Shown: positions 55,524-63,804 of the stretch, piece after piece
How the letters are laid out: each line of letters opens with the position of its first letter
How positions within the stretch are numbered: position 1 is the first letter of the stretch
From: Trichomonas vaginalis G3
Taxonomy: Eukaryota; Parabasalia; Trichomonadida; Trichomonadidae
Assembly (NCBI RefSeq): GCF_026262505.1
Contig: NC_067206.1
Coordinates: 18,807,319-18,871,318 of the forward strand
Direction: 5' to 3'
DNA length: 64,000 nucleotides
Position numbers and translations under genes: made by a program
The notes under the pieces: generated by a model
Told to the model about the DNA's origin: nothing
Database searches by the model: none
What the model saw: only the letters and a program-made list of their open reading frames with translations

Positions 55524-55750
55524 AAGATGAAACAATTGAAATTACAGACTATGGTAAGCATACGTTTGAGTTTTACTACTATAGCGAAGAACAAGACTCT
55601 TTCTACTTTTATACCGGCGTAAACTATAGGAAATTACAAGTATATTTTACTAAGGCAGGCTATGCTTATGTAAACACTAGAGATACAGATGGAAAAAACG
55701 TTCAAATACTTCTTAACAAATTCAAGAAGCTATATGGCATACCATTTTAA
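55490..55750 (+). CDS. Small protein related to the terminal-repeat gene of element 2
   Basis: An 86-residue frame with DETIEITDYGKHTFEFYYYS, a DSFYFYTGVNYRKLQVYF strand block and RDTDGKNVQILLNKFKKLYG. The same order is seen in the protein at 21526-21846. It follows the HNH gene with a short overlap. It could be a DNA-binding domain working with the nuclease, or a stand-alone small protein. Confidence 0.5.
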   Translation: MEILYSNFDELEDETIEITDYGKHTFEFYYYSEEQDSFYFYTGVNYRKLQVYFTKAGYAYVNTRDTDGKNVQILLNKFKKLYGIPF

Positions 55751-56161
55751 AACAGTATATTTTTATTTTATTTGAACTGTACGCTGAGTTTGTTGGAGAA
55801 GACCGTTGGGAAACTTGTTTGTTAGATGAGAAATAAAAAATTGCATGAAGTAAAAACGTTTTTAAAACAGTATATTTTTATTTTATTTGAAATGTACGAT
55901 GAGTTTGTTGGAGAAGACCGTTGGGAAACTTGTTTGTTAGATGAGAAATAAAACATTGCATGAAATAGTAAAACATTGCATGAAGTAAAAACGTTTTTAA
56001 AACAGTATATTTTTATTTTATTTGAAATGTACGCTGAGTTTGTTGGAGAAGACCGTTGGGAAACTTGTTTGTTACAGATGAGAAATAAAACATTGCATGA
56101 AATAAAACATTGCATACCATTTTAAAACGTTTTTAAAACAGTATATTTTTACATATATTAA

Positions 56162-57022
56162 ATGCTTCAGGTTGAAAAACAAAGAACAAAAGTAGCAGAT
56201 ACAAAACCGTTAGACTATATCTTTACAAACGCTGGCAGGAATATTTCAGATGAAGAAATTTCATCCCGAATATACAGGTTTGACTATCCAATTCGTTGGC
56301 TTCAAAGTCCTTCAGATGCAAAGGCAATAGGATTTAGAAGAGTTTTGTTTTCAAATAGAACTAATGCATTCATGTTCGCAGTATATTTTCATGGGCAGTA
56401 TAAAGGTTCTGATGGTCTAATAGACAAATTTGACGAAATGAAAATCTTTACAATTCGTTCAGACGAAAGTCTTGAGAAAACTCTAAATGACTTTCAAACT
56501 CAAATAAACAAATACTACTGGGAATTTCAAGAAAAATACCACTCTTTACTAAATGGAACATACTATCTGAAGCTAGAATACGACAAGATGAACTCCACAG
56601 TTTCATTTCAAAAGATTGAAATTAACCCTCCAAGAGATACAGAGTTTTTATATTGGGGGGTGGACAGACGTTCTTGGGCACAATTTCTTCGGTTACTAAA
56701 CCAGAACGAACCATTACCACCAGATGGTCCATTTAAATTTATACTCCCACCAACAGATTTGACAGTTTATAGAAACGTGTTCGACCCTCAAAATGTCATG
56801 TGTCATGCAAGTTTCAGTTCAAGCAACAACAGTTTTCTGTGTATCGGTAAGGACTTTTATGACTTTGCTTCTAAATTCTACGAACCACCTAGTAACAGTT
56901 TCTCTGACTTTCAAGTTTGGTTCACAACAAACGGTGTGCAGCATATAATTCCATTGTACTATGACTTTTATCTCGAATTGTCTTTCATATACAACTACGG
57001 AAAAGTGCTGAAAAAGTATTGA
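56162..57022 (+). CDS. Structural-type Polinton protein, whole copy
   Basis: A 286-residue beta-rich protein. Blocks: YRFDYPIRWLQSPSDAKAIG (about 40-60), FRRVLFSNRTNAFMFAVYFH, a helix with LEKTLNDFQTQINKYYW (about 105-125), a WGVDRRSWAQFLRLLNQNEP turn (about 165-185), and the family ending VMCHASFSSSNNSFLCIGKD, FYEPPSNSF, then ELSFIYNY. A broken paralogue lies at 50304-51114 and a relative at 22743-23474. Likely a virion surface protein; no fold proved. Promoter-like TATATTTTTACATATATTAA lies just upstream. Confidence 0.55.
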   Translation: MLQVEKQRTKVADTKPLDYIFTNAGRNISDEEISSRIYRFDYPIRWLQSPSDAKAIGFRRVLFSNRTNAFMFAVYFHGQYKGSDGLIDKFDEMKIFTIRSDESLEKTLNDFQTQINKYYWEFQEKYHSLLNGTYYLKLEYDKMNSTVSFQKIEINPPRDTEFLYWGVDRRSWAQFLRLLNQNEPLPPDGPFKFILPPTDLTVYRNVFDPQNVMCHASFSSSNNSFLCIGKDFYDFASKFYEPPSNSFSDFQVWFTTNGVQHIIPLYYDFYLELSFIYNYGKVLKKY

Positions 57023-57634
57023 AAAATGAGATGTTTAGGTTAGATGGTTTTAGGTGTCACTACGTCACCAGGTCCCTCGGTCCCTCGGTCCCTCGGTCAT
57101 TTTAACTTCTCTGAAAAAGTGTGACAACATGACATTTAGACAACAACACAGGAGATAGATTTCATCGTATATGTTTTGTCATGAATTTCATCGTAAATGT
57201 TTTGTCAAACATGAACGTACATGTTTTTTCACCTGTTGAATTTTGTATAAAAAAGCAACCCGCTGTTTTCCGCCGGTTGGTATATTCTTCACAAAATGCT
57301 TGTTTTGAGGTCGAGCCACTTTTGGCTCCACCTGTTTTTTCAACCAAAACTCATTTTTTTCGGCAAAAATATATTTTATGTTAGCATGTTAGATCTAACA
57401 CGTTTTCTAACCACTTTTCTAACATCGTAGAAAACACACAAAACTCTAGAGTTTTATACAGAATTCGGCAAAAATATATTTTATGTTAGCATGTTAGATC
57501 TAACACGTTTTCTAACCACTTTTCTAACATCGTAGAAAACTCTCGAAATTCATGAGTTTTGACACTTTCATAAAAAACATAAAAAATAAAGTTAGTTTTT
57601 TTAAAAAAATATTTTTTATTTTTATTGTAAGAAC
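57023..57634. promoter_or_regulatory. Left flank of the CxxC gene cassette, with repeats
   Basis: No gene is seen. It contains CCCTCGGT repeats (57070-57098), whose inverse stands at about 58896-58930. It also holds two copies of ATGTTAGCATGTTAGATCTA and onward (57378 and 57482), whose inverse stands at about 58556 and 58735, and the TGACAAAACAT-type repeat known from element 1 (57172-57208, inverted). Confidence 0.7.
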
Positions 57635-58549
57635 ATGTTAGCAACAACTTCACCAAACTCGTTAGTCATGAACCCAACTTCAATGTTAGTAGAGATGAAA
57701 AGCTTCATTCCTTCTTCATATACTTTCGAAACAGAAATCCAGAAGATAAAGCAGGAACTTCTCCAAGGAGATTTAGACTGTAGTGCGAAAGATGAAACAA
57801 ATGAAGAATATCTTTATGAAATGCAGGATATTATTGACCATCTACCTAAACTTCCTGAAATACAACAACAAAAGCTTACTATTCCAGAATTCGATGAAAT
57901 AGAAGTCAAAGCAACTGACTCAGTAGAAACCAAGAAGTTCATACGTAAGGTTAACTATGAGTTTCTTGGATTTCATTGCAACCACAAAGTCATGGACAAA
58001 GACTGCGATATGGTATATAAAAATGTTTCTGACATATACAAATCTGAAGAATTTAAGACCTACGACAACTTTGTTTCGTTAGTTGCAAAATGTGTATGGC
58101 AGATAAGAGATAAAGATAAAAGAGGTAAAGTATGGAACGAACAGATAAAACCAGCAACTTTTGAGTTAAAGAAAACCATTGACGCCTTAGTTGTTCTAGC
58201 AGGTTTTATTTCAATGTACAATGCTAAAATGAACCCACAATGTTCAAAATGTAAAGCAGCAATGAGGAAATATAACTACTCCGTCAAAGAGATAGAACGC
58301 ATGAGAAACGACTATGCTGACTTAAAGAAAGAAGCAGAGAAACCAGCAGAAGATAAAATGGACATGTTGACATTTCTGAACAAAAACTATCCAACTGCTG
58401 ACGATTTCCTTCTATCTGACGTCAAGAAGAAATATAAAGAAACCTTCGGCATAGTTAAAACTTTTGATATCCTTCGTGAAGAAATAGAAGCTACAAAACT
58501 GTTTAAAGTCATGAACCATCGCAACATATACCATGTAAAACGCTTGTAA
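57635..58549 (+). CDS. CxxC-bearing Polinton protein, whole copy
   Basis: A 304-residue protein. N-terminal helical part (TSMLVEMKSFIPSSYTFETE), an acidic/hydrophobic middle, a possible metal site made by HCNHKVMDKDCD (about 110-121) and NPQCSKCKAAM (about 199-209), then a coiled coil (KEIERMRNDYADLKKEAEKP) and a C-terminal helical end. Function unknown; the zinc-type residues and basic helices suggest nucleic-acid binding. Its homologue at 32242-33183 in element 2 is over 90% alike by eye, far closer than the other shared genes, so this gene moves or exchanges between lineages. Confidence 0.65.
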   Translation: MLATTSPNSLVMNPTSMLVEMKSFIPSSYTFETEIQKIKQELLQGDLDCSAKDETNEEYLYEMQDIIDHLPKLPEIQQQKLTIPEFDEIEVKATDSVETKKFIRKVNYEFLGFHCNHKVMDKDCDMVYKNVSDIYKSEEFKTYDNFVSLVAKCVWQIRDKDKRGKVWNEQIKPATFELKKTIDALVVLAGFISMYNAKMNPQCSKCKAAMRKYNYSVKEIERMRNDYADLKKEAEKPAEDKMDMLTFLNKNYPTADDFLLSDVKKKYKETFGIVKTFDILREEIEATKLFKVMNHRNIYHVKRL

Positions 58550-59289
58550 ATAGTTATGTTAGAAAAGAGGTTAGAAAACGTGTTAGATCTAACATGCTAA
58601 CATAAAATATATTTTTGCCGAGTAAAATGACCAAATTTCATTATATAACTGTTATGAGTGACGAAGAGAACTTTGACACTTCGTCAAAAAAATCCCTGAA
58701 ATCATATCTTTTATACAAAATTCAAGAGGTGAGAAAAGAGGTTAGAAAACGTGTTAGATCTAACATGCTAACATAAAATATATTTTTGTCTGATTTACGC
58801 TCATTGACGATGAAGTTTTGACAAAACATATACGAAGAAGTTTATTTCCTGGACTGTTGTCAAAATGTCATGTTGTCACTATTTTCAAAAAGATGTTAGT
58901 TGACCGAGTGACCGAGGGACCGAGGGACCTGGTTAGATCTAAAATATATTTTTGCTGAAAAAAATGACCAAATTTCATGATATAACTGTTATTTTTGACG
59001 AAGTGAACTTTTACTCTTCGTAAAAAAAATCCCTGAAATCGTGAAAAAAATGACCAAATTTCATGATATAACTGTATTTTTTTGACGAAGAGAACTTTGA
59101 CACTTCGTAAAAAAATCCCTGAAATCGTGAAAAAATGACCAAATTTCATGATATAACTGTATTTTTTTGACGAAGAGAACTTTGACACTTCGTAAAAAAA
59201 ATCTCTGAAATCATATCTTTTATACAAGATAAAAAAATAGCGTTAGTTTTTATAAAATATTTTTTTTTATTTTGTATGTAAAGACAGAT
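58550..59289. promoter_or_regulatory. Right flank of the CxxC gene cassette, with repeats
   Basis: No gene is seen. It has two copies of the inverted AACGTGTTAGATCTAACATG block (58573 and 58749) and the GACCGAGGGACC repeat (58896-58930). It also has four copies of a unit of about 85 bp, ATGACCAAATTTCATGATAT and onward (about 58626, 58964, 59048 and 59134). Each unit includes the inverted pair GACGAAG / CTTCGT-like. A T-rich promoter for the next gene ends it. Confidence 0.7.
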
Positions 59290-60068
59290 ATGACAACAAC
59301 AGAGAACACAACAACTGCTATCGTTCATGAAGCCATAAATGAAGAATATGAGTACATACAGTTTAACAAACAGTTACGTCTCATTCGTTCGGTCAAAGAT
59401 GACATGTACCAAATGCAAAGTATTTTGACAGCATGTTTTGCTCCAGATACTAAGAAACCACAAGACTGGTTTGAATTAAATAGCACTCATGAACTCCTCA
59501 GTGAGTTTGAACATGTAGAACTTAAAAAGATGTACCAAGACAGACAAAACTTACCATCGCATCTAAAAGGTATATATGTTCATAAGTTCCTAGTTAGTTC
59601 AATAGCAATGTGGGCTTCACCTCGCTATTCATGGTATGTTTGTAAACTTCTTGACGAACTTTGTACAAAGCAGAGAGAAGATATGATGAAAGAAGACAAA
59701 AACATACAGAAAAGAATACCACGTTCGGTACCAAAAGGAAAGGAAAGAACTATAAGTATATGATTTACACTGAAGAGATGGAAAATGAAGAAGACAGAGA
59801 TATGGTTATGTTGCATTTAGTCAGAAGAAACAACAAAAGCTTTTACGACTTAGCTAAGATTTACAAATCTGACAGAAATTGGTTCTATCGCGAAAACTTA
59901 CCGATTTCAATGACACCGAATGAAGATGTTAAACAGATAGTTCAAGATACGTTACCTCAAACACACTATGATATGAAAGGTTGTACAATACTTACATTCA
60001 AAGAAGATTTACCGCTACTGAAAGAAAAAATAACAGAGTATTTTGACAACTTCAAAGAGGAAGAGTAA
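59290..60068 (+). pseudogene. KilA-N domain protein of element 3, broken
   Basis: It starts MTTTENTTTAIVHEAINEEY and is closely related to 34043-34906. The KilA-N core (GIYVHKFLVSSIAMWASPRY) differs more between the two than the ends do. The C-terminal part (RNWFYRENLPISMTPNEDVK) is nearly identical. It has about one break. Confidence 0.7.
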
Positions 60069-60620
60069 ATGAACCATATATTTTTCAAGCTTGACACCAA
60101 AGATGGCTCAGGTAGCTCTAGATGGTAAATTGTCTTGTCCGAGTCCTTCTGGCATTCCGAGTCCTTCCATCCGACAGGAAAAGTTTTTCCTTCCAACTGG
60201 AAAAAAATTTCCTTCCAACAGGAAAAGTTTTTCCTTCCAACAGGAAAAAATTTTCCTTCCAACAGGAAAAAATTTTCCTTCCAACAGGAAAAAATTTTCC
60301 TTCCAACAGGAAAAAATTTTCCTTCCGACAGGAAAAATTTTTCCAGTTGTCCGTCCGTAAACCATTCAAATTTTCGAAAATTGAGAACTTTTTGGCCGAC
60401 CTTCAGGAAAAATTTTTCTTTCCGACAGGAAAAATTTTTCTTTCCGACAGGAAAAATTTTTCTTTCCGACAGGAAAAGTTTTTCTTTCCGACAGGAAAAA
60501 TTTTTCTTTCCGACAGGAAAAGTTTTTCTTTCCGACAGGAAAAGTCCTTCCATCCGACAGGAAAAGTCCTTCCATCCGACAGGAAAAGTCCTTCCATCCG
60601 ACAGGACACAAACGAATGTC
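60069..60620. repeat. Array of short palindromic repeats (about 18 copies)
   Basis: From about 60163 to 60605 the unit CCGACAGGAAAAATTTTTCT or CCAACAGGAAAAAATTTTCC (22-24 bp) recurs. Each unit contains a GGAAAAATTTTTCC-type palindrome. Two sub-arrays (CCAACAGG type 60195-60320 and CCGACAGG type 60415-60605) are separated by about 90 unrelated bases. Long frames across it on both strands are low-complexity by-products, not genes. Confidence 0.85.
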
Positions 60621-60700
60621 CGACGTACCACCAACCGAGTCCATTCCAAAGCCAGAAGAACCGACAGCCCCAGCACCACAACAGACTAAGACTCAAACAC

Positions 60701-61582
60701 TTACATTTTTACGCTTGACTTTTTACAATTTGAACTTTGTTTGCGTAGATGTGAATTCTGAAAGAAGTATGAGGGTCTTGTATGACTTTGTACTTCTCCC
60801 ATAGTTTGTCTGTCAAACTTACCTGCCATGGACTCTTTCATAAGTTCCATGAAATCGTCTTCGGACAATCCGGGGAAAAGTATGATATCAGTAAGTATTC
60901 TCTTTACATCCTTACTTAAACTCTTGGCTGTCTGTACACAAATGACAACTGAGATGTTAAAGTGTCTGAGCTTCTTAAGAATTCGACACATGTCTTGTTC
61001 TCTGTTCTTTAACAAAGGATGAGAAGCAAAGTCATCTAAGATAAGAAGACACCTATGAGGGTAAGTCTTCCAATCGTAAGATTGCAATTTCTTCGAAATG
61101 TATTCTATCTCTTTCTGTTTGTTTCTGAAGTGTTTCTTCTCTAATATTCTCTGCATTTCCTCATTTGGGTCTTTAAACTTAGAATTGACATACTCATTTA
61201 TAGCATTGTACTTCAAAACTCTTCTTTGGTACTTCTTTATCCAATCTAACAACTCAGAGTCTTTTATACATACTAACTTAGACTTTTTTATAATATCTTT
61301 GAACGAATTGACGGTTTGGTCAAATTGACCAGAAGTACTACAAATGACTACTAACTCATAGAATGGGTTCTTCTCATCTAGTTCTTGTTGTTGTGCAGCC
61401 ATTTTAAGATAAGTGAAAGTCTTACCCGACCCAGGTGGTGCGATTAGACCTGTTATACCATTCTGAGCAAATAAGAACTTGTCATGTATGGGTTTTATCT
61501 GAGCATTTTCCAACTTCCTCTTGTTCTTATTTAAAACATTCTCAAATTTTTTGTCAATGTCAGCAAACTTTTTTTCTAACAT
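60701..61582 (-). CDS. Packaging ATPase (FtsK/HerA type) of element 3
   Basis: About 293 residues from the preferred start MLEKKFADIDKKFEN at 61582; the longer frame would overlap the divergent gene. Walker A is GLIAPPGSGKTFTYLK (about 60-75) and Walker B is RCLLILDDFASHPLL. Between them are the arginine-rich helical parts and an ICVQTAKSLSKD sensor-like strand (SVVICVQT). It powers DNA entry into the capsid. The two divergent starts share an AT-rich 36-base promoter gap. It looks whole; the last 20 residues are low in conserved features. Confidence 0.8.
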   Translation of the reverse strand: MLEKKFADIDKKFENVLNKNKRKLENAQIKPIHDKFLFAQNGITGLIAPPGSGKTFTYLKMAAQQQELDEKNPFYELVVICSTSGQFDQTVNSFKDIIKKSKLVCIKDSELLDWIKKYQRRVLKYNAINEYVNSKFKDPNEEMQRILEKKHFRNKQKEIEYISKKLQSYDWKTYPHRCLLILDDFASHPLLKNREQDMCRILKKLRHFNISVVICVQTAKSLSKDVKRILTDIILFPGLSEDDFMELMKESMAGKFDRQTMGEVQSHTRPSYFFQNSHLRKQSSNCKKSSVKM

Positions 61583-61618
61583 ATTTTTAGAAAAATTAAA
61601 AATTTTATCTTTTAGGAA

Positions 61619-62065
61619 ATGTCTAGCGATTTCGCTATCTATATTCGAGACAAGCTTTTCGACAGCAAAACATCTGTCGACCATAAAATCTTACATAGTG
61701 TAAACAAGAAAGGTGAATTTGTTCTAAAGTTCTGTTTCTGGGAATATGACAAGAACCATAAAACCTTAAGCAGAGATGTCTTAAAATTTGTCAATGACAG
61801 ACTTGTTGACAGAGATGACGCCTCTTGGAGAGATGAAGTCCAACAAAACTTCTTAGAATGCAAAGAAGACACATGCGCTGTTCTTGAAAATGAAATAGAA
61901 AACAGAATAGAAGAGCTATTAAAGGACAAAGACCTTTTACAAAAATATGGTTCTGAGAAGTTTGATATAACTCCACCAGAGAAGAAGAAGAGAGAAAGGA
62001 AAGAAAAGAAAGTAGAAGAAGAGAAGAAAGAACCAGAGCCAGAGAAGGGGAGATATGACATGTAA
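61619..62065 (+). CDS. Polinton protein of unknown function, divergent from the ATPase
   Basis: A 148-residue protein: a small mixed domain (SSDFAIYIRDKLFDSKTSVD, then FVLKFCFWEYDKN), a charged helix pair and a long Lys/Glu tail (EKKKRERKEKKVEEEKKEPE). No family is recognised. The leader AATTTTATCTTTTAGGAA precedes the ATG. It looks whole. Confidence 0.5.
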   Translation: MSSDFAIYIRDKLFDSKTSVDHKILHSVNKKGEFVLKFCFWEYDKNHKTLSRDVLKFVNDRLVDRDDASWRDEVQQNFLECKEDTCAVLENEIENRIEELLKDKDLLQKYGSEKFDITPPEKKKRERKEKKVEEEKKEPEPEKGRYDM

Positions 62066-62081
62066 AAATAAAATTTTATTT

Positions 62082-62501
62082 TTAGAACATTTCTGGGTCA
62101 ATGTCAATGTTCTCTTCCTCTTTAGGAGCAAACACCGGCTTAGACTCTAAAATCTTTTTACCCAATTTACCTTGAACTTCAACTATCTTAGACTCATAAT
62201 ATTCATAGTCGTCTGCTTTCTTTGGTTCATAAGGTATAACAAGTTTGTATGCTTTGCCTTCTTTAAGGTTTGAAAACCTTCTGTCAAAACTTTCTTTGAC
62301 TGTTAACAAACCTTCTATGTCTAAGTCTTCAAATTTCGCACCATTTTTAGTCACAATAGCAAACTTAACTGGTTCGATGTTCCAAACTTTGTCAAATGAA
62401 GACTTTTCAAAATGGTAGAAGTAAACATTCAAATATGTGAATGGGTCTAGTTCTTCTTTAAGTCCTGACATGTACTTGTTTACTGAGATGAATTTCGTCA
62501 T
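62082..62501 (-). CDS. Conserved Polinton protein of unknown function (family of 35053)
   Basis: A 139-residue protein starting MTKFISVNKYMSGLKEELDP with a LNVYFYHFEKSSFD strand and an acidic ending (NIDIDPEMF). It has the same plan as 35053-35526 (ending EEIDPDVI) and possibly 5581-6066. The family travels with the ATPase/helicase block here and with the KilA-N/polymerase block in element 2. Its upstream motif is TTTTTTTTATCCGATAG. Confidence 0.5.
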   Translation of the reverse strand: MTKFISVNKYMSGLKEELDPFTYLNVYFYHFEKSSFDKVWNIEPVKFAIVTKNGAKFEDLDIEGLLTVKESFDRRFSNLKEGKAYKLVIPYEPKKADDYEYYESKIVEVQGKLGKKILESKPVFAPKEEENIDIDPEMF

Positions 62502-62538
62502 CTTTTCTATCGGATAAAAAAAATATTTTTTTTAAAAT

Positions 62539-63774
62539 TTACTCAGAAAAATTTTTCTTTGTATATACACCATTCTGAACATCTAAAAGACTTTTGACAT
62601 TTGCCAAGAATGTTCGTTTAGACGCTGTCATATAACCATACTCTTGACAATATTGTTTATACGAATCGTACAATGACCTTTCATCTAAACACTCAAAGTC
62701 AGTTTCATCTATGAACAGTTCATATACACTCTTGTTTGCTTCTAACAATGTTTGTCTCTCTTCGGTATGTGGAATTTGTCTTGGATTGAACTTTGAAATA
62801 TCTAATGTCATGAAATATGAGAACAAGTGGTTGTAAAAGTCAGATGTCAAAGTTTCTGCTAACTCGTCAAAATATTCTGTATCTTGCATATGAGCTTCTG
62901 ACGTTCTGACAACTACATATCTTCTGTCAGAACTTTCTAACTTCATCGGAACGGCGTTGTTTGAAACCATGATGAAGTTTGCAACATTTTCACAAACTCT
63001 TTGGTCTTTATATTTTCTTTCAACAACTCCAACTTTGTCTGTTATAAGACTCTTCAAAGCATCTGAGTTCAAAACTTTTGTTGTATCTATACTTTGAAGT
63101 TCGTTACATACTATAAGTTTCATATTCTCTATTGAAGAGTTAAATTTACCGCAGATGTTTTCTAAGTTTGTCATATTCGGGTTCGAATAGCCCTCTAACA
63201 GTTTGCATAAGATATCTGTAAAGAAAGTGTTCTTACCTGTTCCTTGTTTTCCAATTACAATGAGAGCAGTTTCATTTTTAGCACTTGGATGTTGTAAGAT
63301 GTTTGCAAACCAACATAAGATATACTCATAGACTCTTTCGTTTCCATTGCATATAATTTCTTTGACATGGTCTAACCAAGCTTCTATAACATTTTCTTTC
63401 CATTCTACTTGTTCGTATTTATATCCAGTGAAGATAGAATAGAAGTTTGGAGAAGGTGTATAGAACTTTATACCACGAACTGAAAAATCTTCTAACTTTG
63501 ACAATAAAATATCCCAAGCATCTAACATCTTCATACCAACTTGTACGACTTTTATTTTCTTAAGTTTCTGTCTACATTCTTGTTCAGACACTATTGTTGC
63601 TCTTGGTTTGTTAAAGACTACATCCCATTCTTTCATGACATAACATTCTGGGGCAGAGTCAACATAAATGACTAAACGTTTCAAATTCTCGACTGCTTTG
63701 TTATAGTCTCGAAATGGACACATATTTCTGAACGCTTGGAAGTCATAAAAATCTGAAACGTCTATTCTGTACAT
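62539..63774 (-). CDS. Superfamily 3 helicase (D5-like) of element 3
   Basis: A 411-residue protein. N-terminal part about 1-140 of unclear fold. The SF3 core has Walker A (IVIGKQGTGKNTFFTDIL, about 172-188), Walker B (NMKLIVCNELQS), a LITDKVGVVERKYKDQRVCE strand/loop, motif C (ANFIMVSNNAVP) and the arginine finger (SSDRRYVVVRT). The end is a helical region with YKQYCQEYGYMTASKRTFLA. Such helicases unwind DNA in the replication of large DNA viruses, virophages and Polinton-like viruses. A separate primase domain is not evident. It looks whole. Confidence 0.85.
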   Translation of the reverse strand: MYRIDVSDFYDFQAFRNMCPFRDYNKAVENLKRLVIYVDSAPECYVMKEWDVVFNKPRATIVSEQECRQKLKKIKVVQVGMKMLDAWDILLSKLEDFSVRGIKFYTPSPNFYSIFTGYKYEQVEWKENVIEAWLDHVKEIICNGNERVYEYILCWFANILQHPSAKNETALIVIGKQGTGKNTFFTDILCKLLEGYSNPNMTNLENICGKFNSSIENMKLIVCNELQSIDTTKVLNSDALKSLITDKVGVVERKYKDQRVCENVANFIMVSNNAVPMKLESSDRRYVVVRTSEAHMQDTEYFDELAETLTSDFYNHLFSYFMTLDISKFNPRQIPHTEERQTLLEANKSVYELFIDETDFECLDERSLYDSYKQYCQEYGYMTASKRTFLANVKSLLDVQNGVYTKKNFSE

Positions 63775-63804
63775 TTTTTTATAAAAATAAAAAAAATATT
63801 TTTT

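Larger units (their letters stand above)
55019..56161. repeat. Five copies of a promoter plus 5' gene start
   Basis: The block TGTACGCTGAGTTTGTTGGA, followed by GAAGACCGTTGGGAAACTTG and about 20 more bases, occurs at about 55047, 55169, 55778, 55892 and 56026. Each copy is preceded by an AT-rich leader (GTATATTTTTATTTTATTTG or similar). Only the copy at 55170 leads into a long gene; the others stop after some 20 codons. Confidence 0.9.

Noticed and set aside
60091-60718. Several overlapping frames with KNFSCRKEK- or RQEKFFLPTG-like repeats
   Set aside because: They are by-products of the short palindromic repeats on both strands and have no start context or family.
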